Source of the DNA: Flavobacteriales bacterium
Lineage (GTDB): Bacteria > Bacteroidota > Bacteroidia > Flavobacteriales_F > PHOS-HE28
NCBI GenBank assembly: GCA_020852835.1
Contig: JADZAC010000045.1
Coordinates: 1-64,000, forward strand
DNA length: 64,000 bases
Direction of reading: 5' to 3'
Position numbers and translations under genes: made by a program. The notes below the pieces were generated by a model. That model made no database searches, was not told the origin of the DNA, and was given only the letters and a program-made list of their open reading frames with translations. Shown here in pieces: positions 8,458 through 16,431 of the stretch (positions are counted from its first letter, which is position 1; each line of letters starts with the position of its first letter).

Positions 8458-10493
8458 CGCACGAAATTGTAGGTGACGCCTATTTGCCACTGCCTACCGT
8501 TGAGCTGCAATGGGGTTTGATCGATGTGGGCAGGGCTCACGATCAGTTGCGGGGTGTCCAGGATGTTGCCGCACGACAAGTCAACGGACAAGCGCCGCTC
8601 CTTGTCCGGATGAATGCCGATCCCGGCGTAAAGCAGCGCTTGCTCGGCCGTGGTTTCTTGGACAACATGGCCTTCGCTTGTGTAACGCAGGATCTGTATG
8701 CCGCTCTGCCAGCTGCCCCTGCAGCGCAGCGTGAGCCAAGGTGCGGCTTCATATCCGATGGCGCCGATCAGCCGCACCGGGGGAAGACCCTGAAGGCTGG
8801 CGGCATCGCCTGGTGCATCCGTGGCCGAACCGGTTATGCCGTCCATCCTTCTCACCAACCCTGCTGCCACCAACAGGCTCATCCGCTTGGTTTCTATTTG
8901 CAGGCGGGCATCGATGCCTTCCGTTCCCGTGGGCGTGCCGTTCCGGTACACCATCCGGCCGGTGCTATCGATCGTTGCCATGATCGGGTCCGTGATCGTG
9001 GTCTGGTAGATGTTGCCTGTGATGCGCACCGCTTTGCCGATGCGAAGGCCCAGTTCGCCTTCCAAACTGGTCACTTGCGCCCCCAGCAGGCTGCCGGGCA
9101 CTGAAGCATGGTCCAAGGTGAAGAGGGACGGGATCCGGTACGACCGGCCCCAGCCGATCTTTCCGTGGAATCTCCTGGCCACGCGCGTGAATGCAAACCG
9201 GGGCGCGCCGAAGGTGCCCGCCAAGGAATGCTGTTCCTGCCTGAAGCCGGCCAGGAGCACGCCTGCTTTGCTGCGCCAGCTGGCTTCCGCCAGCCACGCC
9301 ATGGAAGGAAAGGGGATGGCGTGGCTGCCATCGAAATGCCGGGCCAGGGTATCGTGCCGTTGCTCAAATATGCTGGTCCGCAGGGATCCGTCCACGCCCG
9401 CGCGCAGGGCCAAGCCTTCAACCGGCTTGTAGATCAAGATCGCCTTGGCGGAGGTGGTGGTGCTGGAAGTGTTGGCGGAAAGGAGTGCCGGAGATCCCGT
9501 GTTGATGTAATTCCAAGGTGCCTGATCCGAATGGCCGGCCCGCCAGTACAGTTCCAAACGTTTGACCAGGGCAGCCCGCTGCTCCAGGCCGAACACCATG
9601 TTGCGCTGAAGAACGGCATGGTCTCCCATGCCGGGATGGAACCGCTCTTCCACGTATGCGGCGCTGGCCTTCAGGCTCTTCCAACGGTATGCAAGTTGGA
9701 AACTGTTGGAGGCGAAGCCGGTGCTGTCGGCCGCGTTCATGCGTGTGCTGTCCGGCAGCAGGTAGTCCGCATTGCTCCTGGTGCCCGTGGATCGGCTGAT
9801 CAGGAAGCTGAGGTCCTGCTGGCCGCTGAGCCGATGGGCACCGCTGGCAGTGGTGGTGGTATACGCGTGCTGGCCGTTGGCGAAACCGGTCTGCATGTCG
9901 ACCGCGCTGCCTGTGCCGTGCTCGGCGGTGCGGGTCACGATGTTCACCACGCCCAACGCCGCCATGCCGCCGTGCATCACAAAGGATGGCCCGGTCAGTA
10001 TCTCAATGCGTTCCACGTTGGCCATGGGAACGCGGTTGCCCAATGCGAAAGACCCGTTGTCGGCTTCGTTCAGCACCTTGCCGTCCAGCATGAACAGGCA
10101 TTGGCCTTCCATGGCCCAGTTGCCGTGGATGCCCGCACCGATGGATGCATCGCGGCCCAAGGCCATGGAAATTCCAGGGACCAGCATCAGCGCTTCTTGA
10201 AGGTTGCGCACGCCGTACGCTTTCAGTTGCCGGGATGTGATCACCTGTACTTGGGCCGGTGCTTCCCGTTCATCGCGGGCCTCCATGTCCGCCAGCCGTG
10301 TGGTGGCGTAGTACGTTCGGGCATCGCTGGAAGTGCCCAGCAGCGAACGCGGGTCGGCTTCCAGCAGGCGTTGTTCTTCCTGGCTGGGCGTGTACTGGCC
10401 TTGCGCCGCAACGTGGTAGGCCCACGAAAGCGCGCTGAACAGCGCCAGCCACTTGATGGAAGCTGGATGAATGATCGAAGGAGAACCCTTCAT
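8454..10493 (-). CDS. TonB-dependent outer-membrane receptor
   Basis: A 679-aa protein with a signal peptide (about 1-30), a plug domain (about 78-190; APAQVQVITSRQLKAYGV, VERIEILTGPSFVMHGG, GVVNIVTR) and a beta-barrel of alternating polar and aromatic strands ending in TYNFVR. Its length is in the usual TonB-receptor range. There is no N-terminal FecA-type signalling domain and no CarboxypepD-like extension. It is first in the operon: its TGA stop overlaps the start of the phosphatase gene by four bases. The substrate cannot be read from the sequence (siderophore, cobalamin or another ligand). No SusD-like partner is adjacent, which argues against a polysaccharide-utilisation pair. Confidence 0.88.
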   Translation of the reverse strand: MKGSPSIIHPASIKWLALFSALSWAYHVAAQGQYTPSQEEQRLLEADPRSLLGTSSDARTYYATTRLADMEARDEREAPAQVQVITSRQLKAYGVRNLQEALMLVPGISMALGRDASIGAGIHGNWAMEGQCLFMLDGKVLNEADNGSFALGNRVPMANVERIEILTGPSFVMHGGMAALGVVNIVTRTAEHGTGSAVDMQTGFANGQHAYTTTTASGAHRLSGQQDLSFLISRSTGTRSNADYLLPDSTRMNAADSTGFASNSFQLAYRWKSLKASAAYVEERFHPGMGDHAVLQRNMVFGLEQRAALVKRLELYWRAGHSDQAPWNYINTGSPALLSANTSSTTTSAKAILIYKPVEGLALRAGVDGSLRTSIFEQRHDTLARHFDGSHAIPFPSMAWLAEASWRSKAGVLLAGFRQEQHSLAGTFGAPRFAFTRVARRFHGKIGWGRSYRIPSLFTLDHASVPGSLLGAQVTSLEGELGLRIGKAVRITGNIYQTTITDPIMATIDSTGRMVYRNGTPTGTEGIDARLQIETKRMSLLVAAGLVRRMDGITGSATDAPGDAASLQGLPPVRLIGAIGYEAAPWLTLRCRGSWQSGIQILRYTSEGHVVQETTAEQALLYAGIGIHPDKERRLSVDLSCGNILDTPQLIVSPAHIDQTPLQLNGRQWQIGVTYNFVR

Positions 10494-11009
10494 GCTGGCC
10501 CGTTATTCGCATTTTTACCCGCTTGGGTTACGCATTGGTCGTTCAAATTGAACTGTTCATGGGGCAATTACACAGGGTTGCCCAGGAACTGCTCCAATTG
10601 CGCACCTTATCACTTGAACACCCGGAGCATGCACGTTTCGAAACCCCGCTTCGGCTCTGCCCGATTGGTTGCACGTAGCTGATGTGCCGAAGGGCACCAG
10701 GGCCATCGGATCTGAACCACCCGTTGAGCCTTCGATCTCGATCAGTTGTTCGTTGCCAGTTGTTAGGGCTGACCCGGCAAACAGCGCACAGTGGCCAATT
10801 CGTTGAGTTTAAACCTACGCCCACGTATGGGGGGCCACGCTGAACTGTGGAGTACCTCGAGAACGCGTTGGAACGGTCCTGACAACGAACAACTTTCTAC
10901 TAACAACCAGTCGAAACTTCAAATTCAGCCGCCCGTTGCGGACTCCAGACCCGATATCCCTGCGAAGGGCACTGCTTCTCCTTGCCCCAAGGTACCTTTG
11001 CGCCCCTTC
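10494..11009. other. Intergenic region between the receptor operon and rimO
   Basis: This 516-base gap separates divergent genes. I see no credible ORF, tRNA or repeat; short reading frames on both strands lack ribosome-binding context and family features. The rimO promoter lies at its right end. No -7 element of the usual form is visible in front of the receptor gene. Confidence 0.6.
10993..11000 (+). promoter_or_regulatory. -7 element TACCTTTG before rimO
   Basis: A perfect TAnnTTTG match ending 9 bases before the rimO ATG, which puts the expected transcription start at or next to the start codon. Confidence 0.6.
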
Positions 11010-12320
11010 ATGAAAGCCAAAACCCTCCGCCCCACCAAGGTCAACGTGGTTACCCTGGGCTGCTCCAAGAACGTGGTGGACAGCGAGGTGCTCATGGCCC
11101 AGCTGCGCGCCAACCACATCGCGGTGGACCACGAGGCCCAAGGCGGCGACCACAACGTGGTAGTGATCAACACCTGCGGGTTCATCGAGAACGCCAAGCA
11201 GGAAAGCATCGACACCATCCTGGCCTACGCCGATGCCAAGGACAAGGGCCTGGTGGAAAAGGTCTACGTCACCGGCTGCCTCAGCCAGCGCTACGCGCCC
11301 GAGCTCAAGGATGGGATTCCGCAGGTGGATGCCTGGTTCGGCACCCGCGACCTGCCCAAACTGCTCAAGACCCTCAACGCAGACTACAAACACGAACTGG
11401 TGGGGGAGCGGCTGCTCACCACGCCGGGCCACTTCGCCTACTTCAAGGTGAGCGAGGGCTGCGACCGCAAATGTTCCTTCTGCGCCATCCCGCTCATGCG
11501 CGGCGGCCACATCAGCGTGCCCATGGAAGACCTGGTGAAGCAGGCCGGCAAGCTCGCCGCCAACGGCACCAAGGAACTCATCCTCATCGCACAAGACCTT
11601 ACCTACTATGGGCTTGATATCTACGGCAAGCGCAACCTGGCCGAGCTGCTCGCCCGCCTCAGCGATGTGGAGGGCATCGACTGGATCCGCCTGCACTACG
11701 CCTTCCCCAGCGGGTTCCCCATGGAAGTGCTCGACGTGATGCGCGAACGCCCCAACATCTGCAAATACCTGGACATGCCCCTGCAGCACGGCAGCACCAA
11801 CATGCTCAAGCGCATGCGCCGCGGCATCACCCAGGAGAAGACCGAAGCCTTGGTGGCCGCCGTACGCGAAAAGGTGCCGGGCATCGCCATCCGCACCACG
11901 CTGATCGCGGGCTTCCCCGGGGAAACCCAGGCCGACCACGAGGACAGCCTGCGCTGGATCGAACGCATGCGCTTCGACCGCCTCGGCTGCTTCACCTACA
12001 GCCATGAGGAAGACACGCACGCCTTCACCATGGAGGACGATGTTCCCGCCGAGGTGAAGCAGCAGCGTGCCTCCGAGGTCATGGAACTGCAGGGTGGCAT
12101 CAGCTTCGAGCTCAACCAGGCCAAGGTGGGCAAGGTGTTCAAGGTGCTGGTGGACAAGGCCGAGGGCGGCAGGTACTACGCCCGTACCGAGCACGATTCA
12201 CCCGAGGTGGACAACGATGTGCTGATACCCACCGCCGCCGGGCACTTGCGCATCGGTGATTTCGCGGAGGTGCGCATCACTGCGGCGCGTGAGCACGAAC
12301 TGGACGCCGTGCCGGCGTAG
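11010..12320 (+). CDS. rimO: Ribosomal protein S12 methylthiotransferase RimO
   Basis: 436 aa, the normal RimO length. It adds a methylthio group to the conserved aspartate of ribosomal protein S12 using SAM and two 4Fe-4S clusters. The N-terminal MTTase domain has three cluster cysteines (C18 in LGCSKN, C56 in NTCGF, C90 in VTGC). The radical-SAM motif CDRKCSFC (C151, C155, C158) follows, and the C-terminal portion fits a TRAM domain. LGCSKN and PLQHGS are typical of RimO rather than MiaB. The frame extends upstream to 10791, but the ATG at 11010 directly follows the promoter and starts the conserved region. Monocistronic. Confidence 0.93.
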   Translation: MKAKTLRPTKVNVVTLGCSKNVVDSEVLMAQLRANHIAVDHEAQGGDHNVVVINTCGFIENAKQESIDTILAYADAKDKGLVEKVYVTGCLSQRYAPELKDGIPQVDAWFGTRDLPKLLKTLNADYKHELVGERLLTTPGHFAYFKVSEGCDRKCSFCAIPLMRGGHISVPMEDLVKQAGKLAANGTKELILIAQDLTYYGLDIYGKRNLAELLARLSDVEGIDWIRLHYAFPSGFPMEVLDVMRERPNICKYLDMPLQHGSTNMLKRMRRGITQEKTEALVAAVREKVPGIAIRTTLIAGFPGETQADHEDSLRWIERMRFDRLGCFTYSHEEDTHAFTMEDDVPAEVKQQRASEVMELQGGISFELNQAKVGKVFKVLVDKAEGGRYYARTEHDSPEVDNDVLIPTAAGHLRIGDFAEVRITAAREHELDAVPA

Positions 12321-12716
12321 CAGGGCAAACGCATCTTCCTTGCAGGGCAGAGCTCCGTGTCCGGAAAACATTTGTGGGCGGTGGAAAAGGCACCCACGGA
12401 TCTTGGCCGGTGCATGTGCCGAACCTTCAGCGCAACTGTCCTACGCAACAAACCGGCGCATGGCGGTACCGCCGGTTTGTTGCCGGACCTTCAGCCCTGT
12501 ACCGTGCATTTGTTTGAGCACGGCGGGCTGAAGGCCCGCCAGCATGCCAGCTCGGGGCGAAGCTCCGGGCTGGCATGCGCCCCATGCGCCGAGCGCTGAA
12601 GGCGCGGCACATGCACTTCACGGCCCAACCGGAGGTTGGGCCGGCGTTAGGCCTATTTCGATGCGTTTGCCCGGGCCGCAATGGTCCGTTCGCCGGGTAT
12701 GCACATATTTGCCCCT
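12321..12716. other. Intergenic region rich in inverted repeats
   Basis: A 396-base gap between rimO and a secreted-protein gene. It is dominated by the hairpin cluster at 12410-12643. No credible ORF or tRNA was seen. Confidence 0.6.
12410..12643. repeat. Nested inverted-repeat cluster (REP/MITE-like or structured RNA)
   Basis: Outer arms at 12410-12433 and 12593-12616 are inverted copies matching at 22 of 24 bases. Inside lie a 13-bp perfect stem (12445-12457 with 12471-12483), a 7-bp stem with a TGAAG loop (12522-12540) and a 10-bp perfect stem (GCATGCCAGC at 12542 with GCTGGCATGC at 12569). A further 10-bp stem with a GGA loop follows at 12621-12643. CTTCAG or CTGAAG recurs at the arms and loops. 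No transposase or ORF is present. Confidence 0.7.
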
Positions 12717-14078
12717 ATGCGTGCCTGGTGGTCCGTTGCAGCCCTTGTCTTGTTCAGCTCCACTGCGGAGGCGCAACATTTCATCGATCTGTCCATGGTC
12801 GATCGCCTCGTCGTTCCGGAAGGCATCTTCCTGGATTCCGTGATCACCAGCTTCAGCGACAGCGCCAGTGTGGGCATGGTGATGAAAGGCATGGGCAACC
12901 GACGGGTGCCGGCGTACATGGCCAATGGCATCCGGGCCTCGGTGCAGGGGCTGCTCGAGCAAGGTGAACCCGCTCCGGGTATGCTCCACTGCACCATGCG
13001 CATCAATGCGTTGGAGGTGGAGGAGCTGGCAGAGTCCTTCTCCGAGAACTGTTATTGTGGATTGAACTTCGAACTGCTGACCCGGACGGACAGCGGCTGG
13101 TACAGGATCTTCGACCGCGCGGCAACCACCATGCTGAAGGGTGGAATGGATGCCACGGCCCAACAGGAGGCCAATGTGGCCGCAGCATTCGCCAGTGGCT
13201 TGGCAGCGTTTTCGGCTGCCCGGCAAACCGGCCAACTTGCCCGCACGCCCCTGCCGGCACCGCCCCAGGCCGGTTTCTTTGATGGGGCCGACCGCAGCTA
13301 TGCGGTGCTGGAAGCGGGAACACCGGCCCGTGGCATCTACGCCAATTACCAGGATTTCCGGGATCAGCGGCCCGATACCACCGTCGGGTTCACGCTCAAA
13401 CCGGCAGGGACCGATCGACAGGCCATGCCGTTGATGAAGTTGAAAACGGACAAGGGCGTTCAAGTACCGGAAACGATCTGGGGGGTAAGTGATGGCCGCC
13501 AAGCGTACATCAACTCCGGAGGAAAGTATCTGGGTTTGGACCGGTCCGGACGGGCGTTCACGTCGGAGTATTCGATACAACCCGGCAGCACGGACGTGGG
13601 GGTTGCCGTCGGGGTGTCCTTCGGAATGATCGGTGCGGCCGTGTACATGGCCTCCACCGCCTCCACGCCCCGTGCTATTCCTGTGGAACTGGACCTGCTC
13701 ACGGGCACGCTCAAACCCCGGAAGACCAGCGATACGAAGACGGAACCCACCAGCGACCACCTCTTCCTGTACAGTCGCTTTTCCGCCGTGGATACCGTAC
13801 TGGAAATGCTCGTGTACGGTGGGCATGAAGCCGACCTGGTGAGCGATGGCTATCGCCGGTTGGCCTTGGTTCCACGGCCGGCCCCTGTTCCCGTGTCATT
13901 TCGAGTGGGACCAGGGGAGCCGGTAACGATCCACATCAATGCCGCCACCACCAGTTCCGATCCGGTGGTGTACTTGGTGAACGTGCGCAAGGGCGACCGC
14001 ATCACCGTGGACAAGGTGAACAGCGAAATGGCCGCTTCCATCCTCCGCAAGCTGGACCCTGCCAAGGAAGCGAGGTAG
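12717..14078 (+). CDS. Secreted protein of unknown function
   Basis: 453 aa. The ATG at 12717 gives a standard signal peptide (MRAWWSVAALVLFSSTAEAQ); a start 12 codons earlier would bury it. The body has a hydrophobic Gly/Ala stretch (GVSFGMIGAAVYMAST, about 300-320) that could be a membrane segment or hairpin. Flanking parts look like beta-rich domains. It contains two close cysteines (NCYC) near residue 115. No catalytic motif or family was recognised. It is probably periplasmic or envelope-associated. It is convergent with the haem-binding protein gene and has no operon partner. Confidence 0.7.
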   Translation: MRAWWSVAALVLFSSTAEAQHFIDLSMVDRLVVPEGIFLDSVITSFSDSASVGMVMKGMGNRRVPAYMANGIRASVQGLLEQGEPAPGMLHCTMRINALEVEELAESFSENCYCGLNFELLTRTDSGWYRIFDRAATTMLKGGMDATAQQEANVAAAFASGLAAFSAARQTGQLARTPLPAPPQAGFFDGADRSYAVLEAGTPARGIYANYQDFRDQRPDTTVGFTLKPAGTDRQAMPLMKLKTDKGVQVPETIWGVSDGRQAYINSGGKYLGLDRSGRAFTSEYSIQPGSTDVGVAVGVSFGMIGAAVYMASTASTPRAIPVELDLLTGTLKPRKTSDTKTEPTSDHLFLYSRFSAVDTVLEMLVYGGHEADLVSDGYRRLALVPRPAPVPVSFRVGPGEPVTIHINAATTSSDPVVYLVNVRKGDRITVDKVNSEMAASILRKLDPAKEAR

Positions 14079-14093
14079 CTGGCAGGTGTGCGC

Positions 14094-14582
14094 CTACTTG
14101 ATCTCGCCGGCCGCCTTCCGTCGCGCCTTCTCCACGTCCCAAGAGCCATCGCGCTTGGCCGCGAAGAAGTCACTGATCAGCTTGCGCTGCGCATCGGTCA
14201 GCCGGGCATCGGCATGGGTCCAGGTATAGCTGTCCAGCGGCATCTCCTTCTTTTCCATCATCTCCATCACCTCCTTGGCCTGGTGGTCGCGCTGGTAGGC
14301 GGGCACCGTGCCCCACGTGGTGGCATCGAAGTGTTTGCGTCCTTCCTTGATGTGCTGGTTGAGCCACCAGTTCACCGGGGTGATGTTGGCGTACCAAGGA
14401 TAGCGCGGTTGGCCGCTGTGGCAATCGTAGCAGGCCACGCGCAGCAGGCCCTCGATCTCCGCAGCGGGCTTGGTCAGTGCGATCAGGTCCGATGCGGGGT
14501 CCACGGGTTCGGCTACCTTCGAAGGGCGGATGAATTGCGCCAGCAGGATGATCGCGGCAAGGATGTACAGGAACCTTTTCAT
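14094..14582 (-). CDS. Haem-binding domain protein with CxxCH motif
   Basis: 162 aa from the ATG at 14582, which yields an N-terminal membrane or signal helix (MKRFLYILAAIILLAQF). The single cytochrome-c-type motif CYDCH (C51, C54, H55) is followed by YPWYANITPVNWWL, the pattern of the small Haem_bd domain family of Bacteroidota. A Lys/Glu-rich C-terminal part (DFFAAKRDGSW) completes it. It is likely anchored in the periplasm, carrying one covalent haem c; its electron partner is unknown. The gap to the upstream peptidase gene is 63 bases, so they may be co-transcribed. Confidence 0.8.
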   Translation of the reverse strand: MKRFLYILAAIILLAQFIRPSKVAEPVDPASDLIALTKPAAEIEGLLRVACYDCHSGQPRYPWYANITPVNWWLNQHIKEGRKHFDATTWGTVPAYQRDHQAKEVMEMMEKKEMPLDSYTWTHADARLTDAQRKLISDFFAAKRDGSWDVEKARRKAAGEIK

Positions 14583-14645
14583 GGGCTTGGCATATTGAAC
14601 ACCGTCCAATGTAACGGGACCGCATTTCCCTGCAGTTGATATATC

Positions 14646-16241
14646 TCAGCGTTTGTCGATCTGCAGCACAATGGCCAGGGTGTTCCTTGCCGCAGGCACT
14701 TTCGCCCCGAAGGTTTTGCCTTCCGTATAGGCGGGTGCATCCGCTGCAGTGAGCTCATCGCCCAGCACGGCCGCCAACTTCGCCTCAAGCCCCTGCACCG
14801 CGTTGGCCTTCATCGCCTCGTTGATCTTGGGGTAGTCCAACGGCTGGTTCGCCACTAGGATGGCCATGACGTCCGTGTTGCCCACCTCGTCCGCGGTCAA
14901 GCTCTGGTCGTGCGGGAACACGCGCGTGCCCGTGATGCCGCAGTAGGGCGAATGCTTGGGCGTATAGGGGAACAGCACATAGGTGCTGCCATCGGTCTCC
15001 AACCCGAAGAGGTAGGTGTAGCACTCGGCGTTGTTGGTCACCTCGATCTTGAAACGGTCGCCCTTGCGGATGGGGGAGGTGGTGCGGAACACGCGCCCCT
15101 GCTCGTGTTTCAGCGCGATGTGCTGGCCCGTGGCCTTGCCCTTGGCGTCCACCTGTGCCAAGCCGAAACGGATGTCGTACTCGGAGGGCTTCACGTCCAC
15201 GCCTTCCCCTTGTGGATACACCGCATAGGCCTCCTTGGCGAAGTGGTCGAAATCGCGGTAGCGCACCCAGGCGATGCCGTTGTTGCCCCACTCCGGGCCC
15301 CAGCTGTTCATGATCTGGAAGGCACCGCCCTCGGCTTCGCCCTGCACCTTGTAATCGTCGTAGCCGATCACGCACATGGCATGGCCGCCGAAGCCCTGCA
15401 TGCGGTAGTCGTTCTGCGTGGGCGTCCACAGGTCGCGGCCCTCCATGTCCTGCATGAAGCTGCCGCCCACCATCATGCCGATCACCACGGGAGCGCCTTG
15501 GCTCAGCTGCTGCTTCATGGCCAGCATGTCCGTGCGCTGGTCGTCCCCGTTGTAGCTCAAGCGCTGAAACCCCTTGATGCGGTAGGGAAGGGCCTGTTGC
15601 CGTTCGGCGGCATTGGGCTGCTTCTGGCAGCTTTGGTCGGTATATCCGAACTGGCTGAAGGGCAGCACACCGCCGGCCTTCATGTTCTCCATGGCGCGGA
15701 AGATGTACGAGCCTTGGCAGTCGTTGCCCAGTTTGATCTGGTTGTAGAGGTAGCTGGGGCTGAAGACCGTGGCGTTGGCTGCCGTGCCGGTGGCTTGTGT
15801 TTGCACGATGGAGCGTGCGGCGTAGGCGCTGGCCCAGGCCACGCAGCTGCCTTGCTGCCCTTGGTTGAGGCGCTTGGGCGCGAACTGCTCGAGCGATACG
15901 CGCTCGGGCAACGGGGCGCTCACATTGTCCGCCAGGGGTTCATACACCTCGGCTTGGTCGTACAGCGCCGGATCGAAGTTGGCGCCGCGCACGGTGAGCA
16001 GCTGGCTGATGGCATCACTGGCACCGCCGCCGGTGGTGCTGCCGCAGTTGCCGCCGAAGAAGTAGTACAGGCCGAACAGCACCAAGGCCACCACCAACAG
16101 CTTGGGGTTCTTGAACAGAAAGCCCAGCAGCAGCGGCAGCAGGCTGCCCAGGCCACCACCGCCGCCGCCGCCACGGGGGCCGGTCGGCGGCCCTTGGCGT
16201 TGCTGGCCGGAACCTTCATCGGGGGTCATGCGGATGGGCAT
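14646..16241 (-). CDS. Membrane-anchored C1 (papain-like) peptidase with DUF4384-like C-terminus
   Basis: 531 aa. The N-terminus is a Gly/Pro-rich cytoplasmic tail (about 1-32, eight glycines in a row) followed by a membrane segment (about 38-62). The catalytic domain has the papain set: Q129 or Q130 and C133 in QGQQGSCVAWA, H287 in GGHAMCVIGYDD and N312 in MNSWGPEWGN. After it, residues about 360-470 (EVTNNAECYTYLFGLETDG, VLFPYTP) resemble the DUF4384 domain found with caspase-like and C1 peptidases. No propeptide of the usual papain type is visible. Its role may be envelope protein processing; substrate unknown. Confidence 0.85.
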   Translation of the reverse strand: MPIRMTPDEGSGQQRQGPPTGPRGGGGGGGLGSLLPLLLGFLFKNPKLLVVALVLFGLYYFFGGNCGSTTGGGASDAISQLLTVRGANFDPALYDQAEVYEPLADNVSAPLPERVSLEQFAPKRLNQGQQGSCVAWASAYAARSIVQTQATGTAANATVFSPSYLYNQIKLGNDCQGSYIFRAMENMKAGGVLPFSQFGYTDQSCQKQPNAAERQQALPYRIKGFQRLSYNGDDQRTDMLAMKQQLSQGAPVVIGMMVGGSFMQDMEGRDLWTPTQNDYRMQGFGGHAMCVIGYDDYKVQGEAEGGAFQIMNSWGPEWGNNGIAWVRYRDFDHFAKEAYAVYPQGEGVDVKPSEYDIRFGLAQVDAKGKATGQHIALKHEQGRVFRTTSPIRKGDRFKIEVTNNAECYTYLFGLETDGSTYVLFPYTPKHSPYCGITGTRVFPHDQSLTADEVGNTDVMAILVANQPLDYPKINEAMKANAVQGLEAKLAAVLGDELTAADAPAYTEGKTFGAKVPAARNTLAIVLQIDKR

Positions 16242-16417
16242 CGATCGTGTTTTTGTGCACGCAAGGTAACGGCTTCAATAGTCCCGCGATCGTAGCACTG
16301 GTGCTTGGTCCACCGTTCGCATCAGGGCACGGCAATAGGCCGGCAGTCACTTGCTCCCGCCTTGGCACCGCCCACTGCCCACTAACAACTACGCCCCTCG
16401 AACCATCCACCCCCACC

Positions 16418-16425
16418 TACCTTCG
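16418..16425 (+). promoter_or_regulatory. -7 element TACCTTCG before bshC
   Basis: Seven of eight positions agree with a TAnnTTTG-type element; it ends 6 bases before the bshC ATG. Confidence 0.5.
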
Positions 16426-16431
16426 CGCTCC

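Noticed and set aside
8457-8490. Longer start (8490) for the phosphatase
   Set aside because: Overlaps the receptor by 37 bases and precedes the signal peptide with a basic run; the ATGA junction at 8457 is better.
10601-10680. Possible tRNA-like TTTCGAAA arm
   Set aside because: No acceptor stem, anticodon arm or D arm could be matched around it.
9108-10682. 524-codon plus-strand frame
   Set aside because: Antisense to the TonB receptor; no domain.
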